DNA of 64,000 nucleotides from contig QEVP01000004.1 of the NCBI GenBank assembly GCA_003576765.1, forward strand, positions 42,100 through 106,099, given 5' to 3'. The notes beneath the pieces were generated by a model that saw only the letters and a program-made list of their open reading frames with translations, was not told where the DNA came from and did no database searches. Source of the DNA: Pseudomonadota bacterium (GTDB lineage: Bacteria > Pseudomonadota > Alphaproteobacteria > Rhizobiales > Xanthobacteraceae). The position numbers and the translations under genes are program-made. How positions within the stretch are numbered: position 1 is the stretch's first letter; the number at the start of each line of letters is the position of its first letter. Positions 8,983 through 16,996 of this stretch are shown piece by piece.

Positions 8983-10263
8983 TCAGGCGCGCAGCGCCTG
9001 ATCGAGGTCGGCGATCAGATCGTCCTTGTCCTCGATGCCGATCGACAGCCGCACCACCTCCGGCCCGGCGCCTGCCTTGGTCTTCTGCTCGTCGTCGAGC
9101 TGGCTGTGCGTGGTCGAGGCCGGGTGGATGATCAGCGAACGGGTGTCGCCGATGTTGGCGAGGTGCGAGAACAGCTTGACGTTGGAAACCAGCTTGACGC
9201 CGGCGTCGTAGCCGCCGCGAACGCCGAAGGTGAATACGGCGCCAGCGCCCTTCGGCGTGTATTTGCGCGCGAGCGCATAATACTTGTTGCTCGGCAGCCC
9301 GGCATAGTTGACCCACGCCACCGCGGGGTGGCTCTCCAGCCACTCGGCGACCGCCTTGGAATTGTCGGAGTGCTTTTGCATCCGCAAGCCCAGTGTTTCG
9401 ATGCCGGTGAGGATCTGGAAGGCGTTGAACGGCGAGATCGCCGGCCCCAGGTCGCGCAGGCCCAGCACGCGCGCGGCGATGGCGAAGGCGAAGTTGCCGA
9501 ACGTCTCGTGCAGCTTGATGCCGTGATACTCGGGGCGCGGCGCGCTCAGCATCGGGTACCTGTCGGTCTTCGACCAGTCGAACGTGCCGGCATCGACGAT
9601 GATGCCGCCGATCGAGTTGCCATGGCCGCCGAGAAACTTCGTCAGCGAGTGCAGCACGATGTCGGCACCGTGGTCGATCGGCCGCAGCAGGTAGGGCGAG
9701 GCCAGCGTGTTGTCGACGATCAGCGGCACGCCCGCCTCGCGCGCCACCGCGGCGATGGCCTCGATGTCGGTGATCGAGCCGCCCGGGTTGGCGATCGACT
9801 CGATGAAGATCGCTTTCGTCTTGGGGGTGATCGCCTTCCTGAACGTGGAGATATCGTCAGGGTCGGCCCACACCACGTTCCAGCCGAAATTCTTGTAGGC
9901 GTGCGAGAACTGATTGATCGAGCCGCCATAGAGCTTGCGGGCGGCGACGAACTCGTCGCCCGGCGTCAGCAGGTTGTGGAAGGCGATGACCTGCGCGGCG
10001 TGGCCGGATGCCACCGCGAGCGCCGCGGTGCCGCCTTCGAGCGCGGCGACGCGCTCCTCCAGCACCGCCTGGGTCGGGTTGCCGATGCGGGTATAGATGT
10101 TGCCGAAAGTCTGGAGCCCGAACAGCGCGGCGGCGTGGTCGGCATCGTTGAAGACGAACGACGTCGTTTGATAGATCGGCGTCGCGCGCGCGCCGGTGGT
10201 CGGATCGGGTTGGGCGCCGGCGTGAACCGCAAGCGTGGCGAAACCCGGTGTGCGTTCGGTCAT
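8983..10263 (-). CDS. metY: O-acetylhomoserine aminocarboxypropyltransferase (O-acetylhomoserine sulfhydrylase)
   Basis: 426 residues, the standard size for MetY of the Cys/Met-metabolism PLP family (fold type I). Seen in order: [54 protein letters not shown], the PLP-phosphate site ASGHAAQ, LVVDNT-like [19 protein letters not shown], the PLP-lysine motif [16 protein letters not shown], and the C-terminal [23 protein letters not shown] with SIGIED. It makes homocysteine from O-acetylhomoserine and sulfide (or methionine with methanethiol) in the cytoplasm. The ATG at 10263 has GAGGA nine bases upstream. No SAM riboswitch is recognisable in the leader. Confidence 0.95.
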   Translation of the reverse strand: MTERTPGFATLAVHAGAQPDPTTGARATPIYQTTSFVFNDADHAAALFGLQTFGNIYTRIGNPTQAVLEERVAALEGGTAALAVASGHAAQVIAFHNLLTPGDEFVAARKLYGGSINQFSHAYKNFGWNVVWADPDDISTFRKAITPKTKAIFIESIANPGGSITDIEAIAAVAREAGVPLIVDNTLASPYLLRPIDHGADIVLHSLTKFLGGHGNSIGGIIVDAGTFDWSKTDRYPMLSAPRPEYHGIKLHETFGNFAFAIAARVLGLRDLGPAISPFNAFQILTGIETLGLRMQKHSDNSKAVAEWLESHPAVAWVNYAGLPSNKYYALARKYTPKGAGAVFTFGVRGGYDAGVKLVSNVKLFSHLANIGDTRSLIIHPASTTHSQLDDEQKTKAGAGPEVVRLSIGIEDKDDLIADLDQALRA

Positions 10264-10323
10264 GGAAATCCTCGAGGCTGTCGGTCAGGACCGGTGACGG
10301 TGCTGAATGGGAAGGCGGTGGCC

Positions 10324-10353
10324 ATGCTGCCAGTGCGCGGCGGGACACGTCAA
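10324..10353 (-). promoter_or_regulatory. Candidate sigma-70-type promoter of metY
   Basis: Reading leftward, TTGACG (10348-10353) and CAGCAT (10324-10329) are separated by 18 bases, placing a start site about 55 bases before the metY ATG. The -10 box is weak; the call rests on the -35 box and position. Confidence 0.4.
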
Positions 10354-10448
10354 GCGGCGCAGGACCGGGGCAGGGGCGGCCGGTATTTGTTTCGTGACCG
10401 GCCGCGGCGATGGAATTTTTATGTCGCCGATGCGGGCGGCGTGGCCGG

Positions 10449-11027
10449 TCAGTGCTCGTGCGTGCGCGCGGCGCGGTCGGCGGCCGGCGTTTCCGCGCCG
10501 CCGACGCTCTGGCGCGACAGCGACAGCCGCATGCCGTGGGTCGGCATCGGCGGACGTTTGGACGACAGCGTGCGCGAGTTGACGCCCATCCACGAGATTT
10601 CCGACGACAGCCGACCGTATTCGATCTTCGGGCAGCGGTTCATCACCACCTTGAGACCGGCGGCCTCGGCGCGGGCGCCCGCTTCGTCGTGACGCACGCC
10701 GAGCTGCATCCAGATCACCTTCGGCTGCGGCGTCAACGCCAGCGCTTCCTCGACCAGCGCCGGCGCGTACTGCGCGCTACGGAAAATCTCGACCATATCG
10801 ACCGGGCGGCCGATCTCGCTCAGGGAGGCGACGAACGGCTTGCCGAGCAGGCTTTTGCCGACCTGGCCGGGATTGACCGGGATCATGTCGTAGCCGCGCT
10901 CGGCGAGATACTTGAAGGCAAAATAGCTCGGCCGCACGTTGAGCGGCGAGGCGCCGACCATGGCGATGGTTTTGACGCTGGTGAGGATGCTGCGGATATA
11001 GGCGTCGGAATAGTGGTCGTGGTCCAT
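10449..11027 (-). CDS. CoA-binding domain protein (YccU-like)
   Basis: 192 residues. A single succinyl-CoA-synthetase-like CoA-binding Rossmann domain fills residues about 10-140: TIAMVGASPLNVRPSYFAFKYL (nucleotide loop), YDMIPVNPG, VDMVEIFR, PKVIWMQLGVRHDEA and VMNRCPKIEYGRL. The last 50 residues (VNSRTLSSKRPPMPTHGMRLS and a polar tail ending in HEH) are less conserved. Proteins of this type bind CoA or a nucleotide but have no settled reaction. It lies between metY and an enoyl-CoA hydratase, all on the same strand, with about 38 bases to the upstream gene, so co-transcription with the hydratase is likely. Confidence 0.85.
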   Translation of the reverse strand: MDHDHYSDAYIRSILTSVKTIAMVGASPLNVRPSYFAFKYLAERGYDMIPVNPGQVGKSLLGKPFVASLSEIGRPVDMVEIFRSAQYAPALVEEALALTPQPKVIWMQLGVRHDEAGARAEAAGLKVVMNRCPKIEYGRLSSEISWMGVNSRTLSSKRPPMPTHGMRLSLSRQSVGGAETPAADRAARTHEH

Positions 11028-11065
11028 GTTCGGATGTCCGTGCGGGAGAGAGCCGCAGCGTGGTG

Positions 11066-11926
11066 TCAGCGGTCGTCCCAGGTCGGCGTGCGCTTTTCGA
11101 TGAAGGCCGAGATGCCTTCCGCGGCGTCGCGCGCCATCATGTTCTCGGTCATGACCTCTGCCGCATATCGATAGGCATCCGCAAGCGACATTTCGGCCTG
11201 GCGGTAGAATGCCTCCTTGCCGATCCTGACGGTGTGGGCCGATTTGCGCGCCACCTTGGTGGCGAGTTCGACGGCGATCTCGCGCTCGGTGCCGGGCGCG
11301 GCGACGAGGTTGACGAGGCCCATGGCGCGCGCCGTCTCGGCGGTCACGGGTTCGCCGGTGAGCAGCATGTGCATGGCATGCTTGCGCGGCACGTTGCGCG
11401 TCAGCGCCACCATCGGCGTCGAGCAGAACAAACCGATATCGACGCCGGGCGTGGCGAACGTCGCGCGCTCGGAGGCGACCGCGAGGTCGCAGCTTGCCAC
11501 GAGCTGGCAGCCGGCGGCGGTGGCGATGCCCTGCACGGCGGCGACGACCGGTTTCGGCAGGCTCACGATGGCCTGCATCGCGGCGGAGCAGGCGTTCATC
11601 AGATGGGCGAAATAGGCGCGGCCGCCGTCGGCGTCGCTGCGCCGCGCCGTCAGCTCCTTGAGGTCGTGGCCGGAGGAGAACGCCGGCCCGTTGGCGGCGA
11701 TCACCACCGCGCGCACCGAGGCGTCGTCGCGGATCGCGTCGAGCGCCGCATGCAGTTCGGCAATCAATGCCTCCGACAGGCAGTTGCGCGCCGCCGGGCG
11801 ATTGAGCACCAGCAGCGCGACCGGGCCCGCGCTTTCGCGCAACAGAATGGGCTCGTCTTTGTGCTGTTCTTGCGGCCCGCGCTGTGCCAAGGGAACGGAG
11901 GAGGGGGCGGTTGACGGAGTGGTCAT
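11066..11926 (-). CDS. Enoyl-CoA hydratase/isomerase family protein
   Basis: 286 residues from the ATG at 11926. Crotonase fold: LLVLNRPAARNCLSEALIAEL, oxyanion-hole segments FSSGHDLKELTARR and VQGIATAAGCQLVASCDLA, then ATPGVDIGLFCSTPMVALTR and GLVNLVA. The first catalytic Glu of classical hydratases (normally in the A-x-E-G or G-G-E segment) is not obvious: the segment reads TAAGCQL, and the second reads IGLFCSTPM where hydratases have a Glu. This looks like the ECHDC3-like subgroup rather than a fatty-acid beta-oxidation hydratase, so the reaction is uncertain. The first 27 residues are a Ser/Pro/Gln-rich leader. Divergent from the thioesterase at 12002. Confidence 0.85.
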   Translation of the reverse strand: MTTPSTAPSSVPLAQRGPQEQHKDEPILLRESAGPVALLVLNRPAARNCLSEALIAELHAALDAIRDDASVRAVVIAANGPAFSSGHDLKELTARRSDADGGRAYFAHLMNACSAAMQAIVSLPKPVVAAVQGIATAAGCQLVASCDLAVASERATFATPGVDIGLFCSTPMVALTRNVPRKHAMHMLLTGEPVTAETARAMGLVNLVAAPGTEREIAVELATKVARKSAHTVRIGKEAFYRQAEMSLADAYRYAAEVMTENMMARDAAEGISAFIEKRTPTWDDR

Positions 11927-12001
11927 CGCAAAAAATCTGTCGAAAGATGGAGCGGACCCTTTCACTCTACACGATAAGCGCAGTGGCGTGAGGAAAAACC
12001 A

Positions 12002-12433
12002 ATGGCGGATGCGAGGATGACGGTTGCCGAGCTGGAGGCGTTCCTGCATCGGGAATTTCCGCAGGCGTTCTCGGGCGGCGACATCGTCATCGAAAGCGCC
12101 GACGGCGCCAGCGCGCTGCTGCGCCAGCATTACAGCGAGCGCATGCTGAGGCCCGGCGGCACGGTATCGGGGCCGACGCTGATGGCGCTCGCCGACTTCG
12201 CCATGTATGTGGTGCTGCTGTCGGCGATCGGCCCGGTCGGGCTTGCGGTCACCACCAATCTCAACATCAACTTTTTGCGCAAGGGGCAGCCCGGCCGCGA
12301 CATCGTCGCGGTGGCGCGGCTCTTGAAGCTCGGGAAGCGCCTCGCAGTCGGCGAGGTACAGCTTCTGTCGGGCACCTCGCCCGACCCGATCGCCCACGTC
12401 ACCGCGACATATTCCATCCCACAGGCGGGTTAG
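12002..12433 (+). CDS. PaaI-family hotdog thioesterase
   Basis: 143 residues. Hotdog fold with RPGGTVSGPTLMALADFAMYVVLLSAIG (the central helix with the catalytic Asp at ALADFA) and LAVTTNLNINFLRKGQPGRDIVAVARLLKLGKRLAVGEVQLLSG. These match the PaaI/YbgC-like acyl-CoA thioesterases that hydrolyse aryl- or acyl-CoA in the cytoplasm. The ATG at 12002 has AGGA about ten bases upstream. It is divergent from the enoyl-CoA hydratase (75 bases between starts), a pairing that suggests shared acyl-CoA metabolism. Acyl specificity cannot be predicted. Confidence 0.88.
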   Translation: MADARMTVAELEAFLHREFPQAFSGGDIVIESADGASALLRQHYSERMLRPGGTVSGPTLMALADFAMYVVLLSAIGPVGLAVTTNLNINFLRKGQPGRDIVAVARLLKLGKRLAVGEVQLLSGTSPDPIAHVTATYSIPQAG

Positions 12434-12500
12434 GCGAGGGTATTAAATTACCTTAATTACAAATAACTGATTTCATTATCATATTTATCGCTCGCCACGA

Positions 12501-12529
12501 TTGACGCCGCTCCCGCTTTTGACTAGAAC
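12501..12529 (+). promoter_or_regulatory. Promoter of the rplM-rpsI operon
   Basis: TTGACG (12501-12506), 17 bases, TAGAAC (12524-12529). Start of transcription would be near 12536, giving a leader of about 47 bases before rplM. The 55 bases just upstream (about 12440-12492) are strikingly AT-rich for this genome and could act as an UP element, in keeping with a strong ribosomal-protein promoter. Confidence 0.7.
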
Positions 12530-12582
12530 CGCGACCGACCCGGCGCCTCGCGCCGGCTGATCCCTTTTCACGGAACCGTTCC

Positions 12583-13047
12583 ATGACCACGTTTTCGGCC
12601 AAGCCAGCCGAAGTCACGAAGAAGTGGGTGCTGATCGACGCCAAGGGTCTGGTCGTCGGTCGCCTTGCGACCCTCGTGGCGATGCGGCTGCGCGGCAAGC
12701 ATCTGCCGACCTACACCCCGCACGTCGATTGCGGCGACAACGTCATCATCGTCAACGCCGCGGAAGTGGTGCTGACCGGCCGCAAGCGCGAGAACAAGGT
12801 GTATTACCACCACACCGGTTTTCCCGGCGGCATCAAGGAGCGCACCGCCAAGTCGATCCTCGAGGGGCGCTTTCCCGAGCGCGTCGTCGAGAAGGCGGTG
12901 GAGCGCATGATTCCGCGCGGGCCGCTCGGCCGCAAGCAGATGGGCAATCTGCGCGTCTATGCCGGGCCCGAGCATCCGCACGAGGCGCAGCAGCCCGAAG
13001 TGCTCGACGTCGCCGCGATGAACCGCAAGAACATGAGGGCCGCATAA
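12583..13047 (+). CDS. rplM: 50S ribosomal protein L13
   Basis: 154 residues, the normal length. Begins with the alphaproteobacterial [27 protein letters not shown], followed by [100 protein letters not shown]13 is an early-assembly protein of the large subunit. The stop is followed after one base by the ATG of rpsI, the usual pairing in bacteria. Transcribed from the promoter at 12501-12529. Confidence 0.98.
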   Translation: MTTFSAKPAEVTKKWVLIDAKGLVVGRLATLVAMRLRGKHLPTYTPHVDCGDNVIIVNAAEVVLTGRKRENKVYYHHTGFPGGIKERTAKSILEGRFPERVVEKAVERMIPRGPLGRKQMGNLRVYAGPEHPHEAQQPEVLDVAAMNRKNMRAA

Positions 13048-13048
13048 C

Positions 13049-13525
13049 ATGGCCGAGACAATGCAATCGCTCGACCAGCTCGGGACGCTGAAGCCGCAGG
13101 CGGCCGACGCGCCGAAGTACGTCAAGAAGGTGGACAAGCAGGGCCGGGCCTACGCCACCGGCAAGCGCAAGGACGCCGTCGCCCGCGTCTGGATCAAGCC
13201 GGGCTCCGGCAAGATCGTCGTCAACACCCGCGAATTCGAAAATTACTTCGCGCGCCCGGTGCTGCGCATGCTGATCCAGCAGCCGCTCGTCGCGGCGGCG
13301 CGCAAGGACCAGTACGACGTGATGTGCACGGTCGCCGGCGGCGGCCTCTCGGGGCAGGCCGGCGCGGTGCGTCACGGCATCTCCAAGGCGCTGACCAATT
13401 TCGAGCCGGAGCTGCGCAGCGTGCTCAAGAAGGGTGGCTTCCTCACTCGCGACTCTCGCGTCGTCGAGCGCAAGAAGTACGGCAAGGCCAAGGCCCGCCG
13501 CAGCTTCCAGTTCTCCAAGCGCTAA
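13049..13525 (+). CDS. rpsI: 30S ribosomal protein S9
   Basis: 158 residues with the N-terminal extension usual in alphaproteobacteria. The S9 core starts at [27 protein letters not shown], continues with [19 protein letters not shown] and ends in the invariant [17 protein letters not shown] tail, whose C-terminal Lys-Arg contacts the P-site tRNA. It is co-transcribed with rplM (one base between genes) and followed by a terminator at 13563-13590. Confidence 0.98.
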   Translation: MAETMQSLDQLGTLKPQAADAPKYVKKVDKQGRAYATGKRKDAVARVWIKPGSGKIVVNTREFENYFARPVLRMLIQQPLVAAARKDQYDVMCTVAGGGLSGQAGAVRHGISKALTNFEPELRSVLKKGGFLTRDSRVVERKKYGKAKARRSFQFSKR

Positions 13526-13562
13526 ACGGTTTCGCCGCGCCCGGCGCGGCAGACGATTTTCG

Positions 13563-13590
13563 AAGGGGCGCCCTCGGGCGCCCCTTTTTC
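13563..13590 (+). terminator. Terminator after rpsI
   Basis: Eleven-base stem AAGGGGCGCCC/GGGCGCCCCTT with a minimal loop, followed by a run of T (TTTTTCTTT). It lies 38 bases after the rpsI stop. Confidence 0.9.
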
Positions 13591-13767
13591 TTTGTGTTGT
13601 AATGGGTGCCATCCGGCCGGTCCCGGCAGATTGTCGCGATTTTTATTGAAAATTGCACCTACGCAACCAACGGTTTCAGAACGGACCTGGATTAAGAGAG
13701 TACCTCGCCAAGGTCGTGCGGAGGCTCGCACCCGGCCGGGCGGAAACAGGGGCTGATACCCATAACG

Positions 13768-14997
13768 ATGTCACTGGATCTCGTGACACTTCATCTGATC
13801 GCGGCCCTGATCGGCGTGCTGCTCGGCACTCTGCTGATCGTGTTCGGCCGCGAGCAGAAGATTCCTGCGTTGTCGTGGTGGGGGACCGCCTATCTGCTGG
13901 CGGCCGCCGCCGTCGGCACCTGGACGCTTGCCGATCCGCTGCTGCCCGCGCCCGTCGCCTCTGCCGTCAGCGCGATCGGCTTTGCCGCCTGCGGCCTGGT
14001 GTGGGGCGCCGCGCGCATCTTCCATGGCCGGCGTCCGCATTGGCCGGGCATGCTGGCGGGCGCGCTGTCGTGGTGCGTGCTGGCTCCGGTGTTGCCGCCC
14101 GGGCTGCGGCTCATGCTCGGGGTCGGAGTGATCGCGAGCTATGCGACGCTGACCGCCTGGGAGTTGGGCCGGGAGCGCCGCCGGACGCTGCGCCGCCATG
14201 GCTGGCCGGCGGCGATCGTCCCGCTGCTGCACGGGTTTGTGCTGATGCTGCCGGTGGTCGTCGGCGATGTCGTCGATCGCGGCGGAGCCAACACTATCTG
14301 GGGCGCGCTGTTCACCATCGAACTGGTGCTCTACGCGGTCGGGGCGGTGTTCGTGGTGGTGATGCTGGTGTCGGAGCGCACCGTGCGCGCCCACAAGACG
14401 GCGGCCGAGACCGATCCGCTGACCGGGCTGCTCAATCGCCGCGGCTTCGCCGGGGCGGCGGTCCGGCTCGCCGCGCAGGAAGCCAAGGGTGGCGATGCCG
14501 TGAGCCTGCTCGCCTTCGACCTCGATCACTTCAAGAGCATCAACGACCGCTTCGGCCATCCGGCGGGCGACGAGATTTTGCGGTTGTTCGCCGAGGTGCT
14601 GGCGCAGACGCTGCGCGCCACCGACATCATTGGCCGCGTCGGTGGCGAGGAGTTTTGCGCGCTGCTGCCGTGCCGGCTCGACGAAGCGAAGATCGCCGCC
14701 GAGCGCATGCGTCAGGCATTCGAGAGCTGTGGCGTGGCGATCGACGGCGAACCGCTCGCGACCACGGTCAGCGTCGGCGTGGCGGGCGGGCGCGCCTCCG
14801 TCCCGCTCGAGGTGCTGATCGCCGCGGCGGACGCCGCGCTCTATCGTGCCAAGCGGGCCGGGCGCAACTGCATCGAGATCGCGCCCGAGGTGCCGGACTT
14901 CATCGGCGACCGCCGCGCCGCTGCTGCGACCGGGCTGTGCCATCGGGTGGAGATTTTGCACCGCCCGGCGCCGCAAGGCGTCGCCGACACCGTGTGA
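13768..14997 (+). CDS. Membrane-bound GGDEF diguanylate cyclase
   Basis: 409 residues. Six hydrophobic helices in the first 200 residues form an uncharacterised membrane sensor region. The GGDEF domain spans about 205-375: DPLTGLLNRRGF, LLAFDLDHFKSINDRFGHPAGDEILR, the active-site GGEEF, and RATD placed five residues before it, which matches the RxxD allosteric inhibition site. All catalytic features are present, so it should make c-di-GMP from two GTP and be subject to product inhibition. No EAL domain. The C-terminal 35 residues are unconserved. Monocistronic; a natural link would be to the exopolysaccharide locus in the same region, but that is inference. Confidence 0.92.
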   Translation: MSLDLVTLHLIAALIGVLLGTLLIVFGREQKIPALSWWGTAYLLAAAAVGTWTLADPLLPAPVASAVSAIGFAACGLVWGAARIFHGRRPHWPGMLAGALSWCVLAPVLPPGLRLMLGVGVIASYATLTAWELGRERRRTLRRHGWPAAIVPLLHGFVLMLPVVVGDVVDRGGANTIWGALFTIELVLYAVGAVFVVVMLVSERTVRAHKTAAETDPLTGLLNRRGFAGAAVRLAAQEAKGGDAVSLLAFDLDHFKSINDRFGHPAGDEILRLFAEVLAQTLRATDIIGRVGGEEFCALLPCRLDEAKIAAERMRQAFESCGVAIDGEPLATTVSVGVAGGRASVPLEVLIAAADAALYRAKRAGRNCIEIAPEVPDFIGDRRAAAATGLCHRVEILHRPAPQGVADTV

Positions 14998-15051
14998 GGC
15001 GGGCGGCGGCGGGCAACCGCTTGTTTACCATATCCACGTTAAGCTCCCGGC

Positions 15052-15300
15052 ATGGATACGTTTCAGGCCGGTGCTCATGACAACCGTGCCGCGCTGCTGG
15101 CGCTGGAGAGCGCCGCCGCGGCGACACGCGCGGGTTTTGCCTGCTGTTTTTCAAGCGCGGCCGAATACGAGCAGGCGCTGATCACGGCGCGCCGTGCCGA
15201 AGGCCGCTATCGCAAGACGGGCGCCTTGCCGCGGCTGCTGCTCGCCTGCGGCGCGGCACTGGTCGTGCTCGCCGGCCTGTGGTCGCTCGTCACGCGCTAG
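15052..15300 (+). CDS. Small hypothetical protein with C-terminal membrane helix
   Basis: 82 residues, not recognised. The N-terminal 50 residues are Ala-rich and polar with two cysteines (FACCFSS), then a basic stretch RRAEGRYRKTG and one hydrophobic helix (LPRLLLACGAALVVLAGLWSLV) at the very C-terminus, a tail-anchor-like arrangement. Codon third positions are GC-rich as in real genes here. No good ribosome binding site is seen before the ATG, so existence is moderately supported only. Confidence 0.5.
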   Translation: MDTFQAGAHDNRAALLALESAAAATRAGFACCFSSAAEYEQALITARRAEGRYRKTGALPRLLLACGAALVVLAGLWSLVTR

Positions 15301-15328
15301 AGCGATCTCCACCTCGCTCGAAAACGCT
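15301..15328. repeat. Remnant of a rhizobial intergenic repeat (second copy)
   Basis: Minus strand AGCGTTTTCGAGCGAGGTGG, sharing 13 identical bases with the copy at 731-760. It abuts the stop codon of the small gene upstream. Likely a decayed member of a dispersed repeat family. Confidence 0.45.
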
Positions 15329-15384
15329 GTATAGTCGCGGCCCACATTGAATCCCGCCTGCATATCCAGAGGACACGGCCGCCG

Positions 15385-15681
15385 ATGATTACCGAAATCG
15401 CCCAGATCGAGATCAAGCCCGGCCACGAGGCCGACTTCGAGGCTGCCGTCGGCAAGGCCAAGGTGGTGTTCGGCGGGACCAAGGGCTTTCACGGGTTTGA
15501 ACTGCATCGCTCGATCGAGAAGCCGCAGCGCTATCGTCTGATGGTGAAGTGGGCGACGCTGGAAAACCACACCGTGGATTTTCGCGGATCGGCCGCGTTT
15601 ACCGAATGGCGGGCGCTGGTCGGGCCGTTCTTTGCCGCGCCGCCCGAGGTCGAGCACACCGAGACGGTGACGACGACCTAG
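15385..15681 (+). CDS. Antibiotic biosynthesis monooxygenase (ABM) domain protein
   Basis: 98 residues covering one dimeric alpha/beta-barrel ABM domain: MITEIAQIEIKPGHEADFEAAV, KGFHGFELHRSIEKPQRYRLMVKWATLENHTVDFRGSAAFTEWRALVGPFFAAPPEVEHTE. Proteins of this family include quinol monooxygenases and heme-degrading enzymes, but small stand-alone members are mostly of unknown function. No conserved heme-binding His/Asn pair can be assigned with confidence. It ends two bases before the convergent transporter gene. Confidence 0.85.
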   Translation: MITEIAQIEIKPGHEADFEAAVGKAKVVFGGTKGFHGFELHRSIEKPQRYRLMVKWATLENHTVDFRGSAAFTEWRALVGPFFAAPPEVEHTETVTTT

Positions 15682-15683
15682 AA

Positions 15684-16829
15684 CTACGCCGCCGCTTCCT
15701 CTTCCTCGCCGTAAAGGTGGGTGAGGCAGACCTTGCCGACAGCGATCAGCGGCAGCGCCAGCGCGATCCCCCACAGCCCGAACAGCACCCCGAGGAAAAT
15801 CTGCGAGGCGAACAGCGTCGCTGGCGGAATGTCGATGGCGTGGCGCTGGATCAGCGGCGTCAGCACGTTGCCTTCGAGGAACTGGATCAGCAGGTAGAGA
15901 CCGAAGGCGCTCAGCACCGCGGTCAGCCCCGAGCCGAGGCTGGCGAGGATGATGATCGCGCCGGCGATCACCGCGCCGACCGTCGGGATGAACGACAACA
16001 GCCCGGCCTGGAAGCCGAGCACCAGCGCCCCCGGTATGCCGATCAGGCTGAGGCCGAGCCAGGTGACGACGAAGATCGCCGTCATGGTCAGCAACTGGCC
16101 GAGAATCCAGCGCCGCAGCGTCTCGCCCACGTCGTAATAGACCTCGGCCGCTTTCGAGCGATGTCGACGTGGAAAGAAGCTCAACAGCCCGCGTGTGTAG
16201 ACCTGCGGCTGGGCGGCGAGCAACAGGCCGATGAAGATGATGATGAAGATGTTGGTCAGCGCGCCAAAAATCTCGACGAGGATCCTCACGGTGTGAGTGA
16301 CGATGGTGCCGGTGCCCGATGCGATCGCGCCGGCGCTGGGCAGCGAGCCGGGACTGGTGCGCTTCGGCTGCACGCCCGGCGTGGCGGGGTCGCTGTCGGT
16401 GGTGCGGTCGGTCAGCGCGCCGAGATTGAACAGGTCGGTGTCGATGCCGCGCTTGTCGAGATACTCCTTCACGTTGACGATCTGGGTCTTGAGCGTGTCG
16501 CTCAGCGCGCGCGCCTGCTGCGCGATGGTGGCGCCGCCGAGCCCGATCGCGCCGGTGAACAGCGCGGTGAGGAACACGCACACCAGCGTCAGCCGCAGCG
16601 TCTGGCCGCCGCCCATGACGCGGCCGAGCATGTTGGTCAACGCGCTGAGGAACACGGCGAACAGGATGCCGGCGAAGATCAGAAGCAGCGTTCCGGCGGA
16701 GTACCAGATAAGCGCCAGCAACGCGCCGAAGGCGACGATGGCCGCGCCGCCGACGCCGATCGACCAGGCGAGCGGGCGGGCGTCGGGCAGGGCGGTCCGG
16801 CTGGGGTCGGTCGGGCTCGGCAGGGTCAT
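15684..16829 (-). CDS. AI-2E family (PerM-like) transporter
   Basis: 381 residues. Two N-terminal helices, a helix followed by a variable soluble stretch (about 125-175, rich in Asp/Thr/Pro), then five or more helices containing the family hallmarks LSFIPTVGAVIAGAI, IQFLEGNVLTPLIQRHAIDIPPATLFASQIFLGVLFGLWGIALALPL. The C-terminus is acidic (YGEEEEAAA). Family members export diverse small molecules or sodium; TqsA exports autoinducer-2. The substrate here is not predictable. Separated from glnA by a palindromic repeat element. Confidence 0.9.
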   Translation of the reverse strand: MTLPSPTDPSRTALPDARPLAWSIGVGGAAIVAFGALLALIWYSAGTLLLIFAGILFAVFLSALTNMLGRVMGGGQTLRLTLVCVFLTALFTGAIGLGGATIAQQARALSDTLKTQIVNVKEYLDKRGIDTDLFNLGALTDRTTDSDPATPGVQPKRTSPGSLPSAGAIASGTGTIVTHTVRILVEIFGALTNIFIIIFIGLLLAAQPQVYTRGLLSFFPRRHRSKAAEVYYDVGETLRRWILGQLLTMTAIFVVTWLGLSLIGIPGALVLGFQAGLLSFIPTVGAVIAGAIIILASLGSGLTAVLSAFGLYLLIQFLEGNVLTPLIQRHAIDIPPATLFASQIFLGVLFGLWGIALALPLIAVGKVCLTHLYGEEEEAAA

Positions 16830-16867
16830 TGGCGGCTCGTTGCGGCGGGTCGGTGCCTCGCAACCGT

Positions 16868-16942
16868 GTCATAGCCGGGCTTGACCCGGCTATCCATTCT
16901 TTCTTTTGCGGATGGACCCGCGGGGCAGGCCCGCGGGTGACG
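16868..16942. repeat. REP-like double-hairpin intergenic repeat
   Basis: Two perfect inverted repeats: ATAGCCGGG/CCCGGCTAT (16871-16879 and 16885-16893, loop CTTGA) and ACCCGCGGG/CCCGCGGGT (16916-16924 and 16930-16938, loop GCAGG). The same layout, with compensating changes in the stems, is seen at 36116-36181 and 52022-52100, marking a dispersed family. May also end transcription of glnA or of the transporter promoter region. Confidence 0.8.
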
Positions 16943-16996
16943 CTGCGGGAGTGGCGGGCGCCTCCGTCAGACGAAGCGCATCCCGGCTTTCCGCCC

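Noticed and set aside
10264..10440. Possible SAM riboswitch before metY
   Set aside because: I looked for SAM-II-type pairing and conserved loop bases in the leader and could not find them; only a weak promoter and a ribosome binding site are supported.
8101..10692. 863-codon plus-strand open frame spanning ctaA, the terminator and metY
   Set aside because: It is out of frame with ctaA and antisense to metY, both of which are unmistakable; composition is Arg/Ala/Gly noise.
12438..12490. Fur-like or Irr-like operator in the AT-rich stretch before rplM
   Set aside because: Only partial TGAT/ATCA symmetry is present and ribosomal-protein genes are not expected iron targets; an UP element explains it better.
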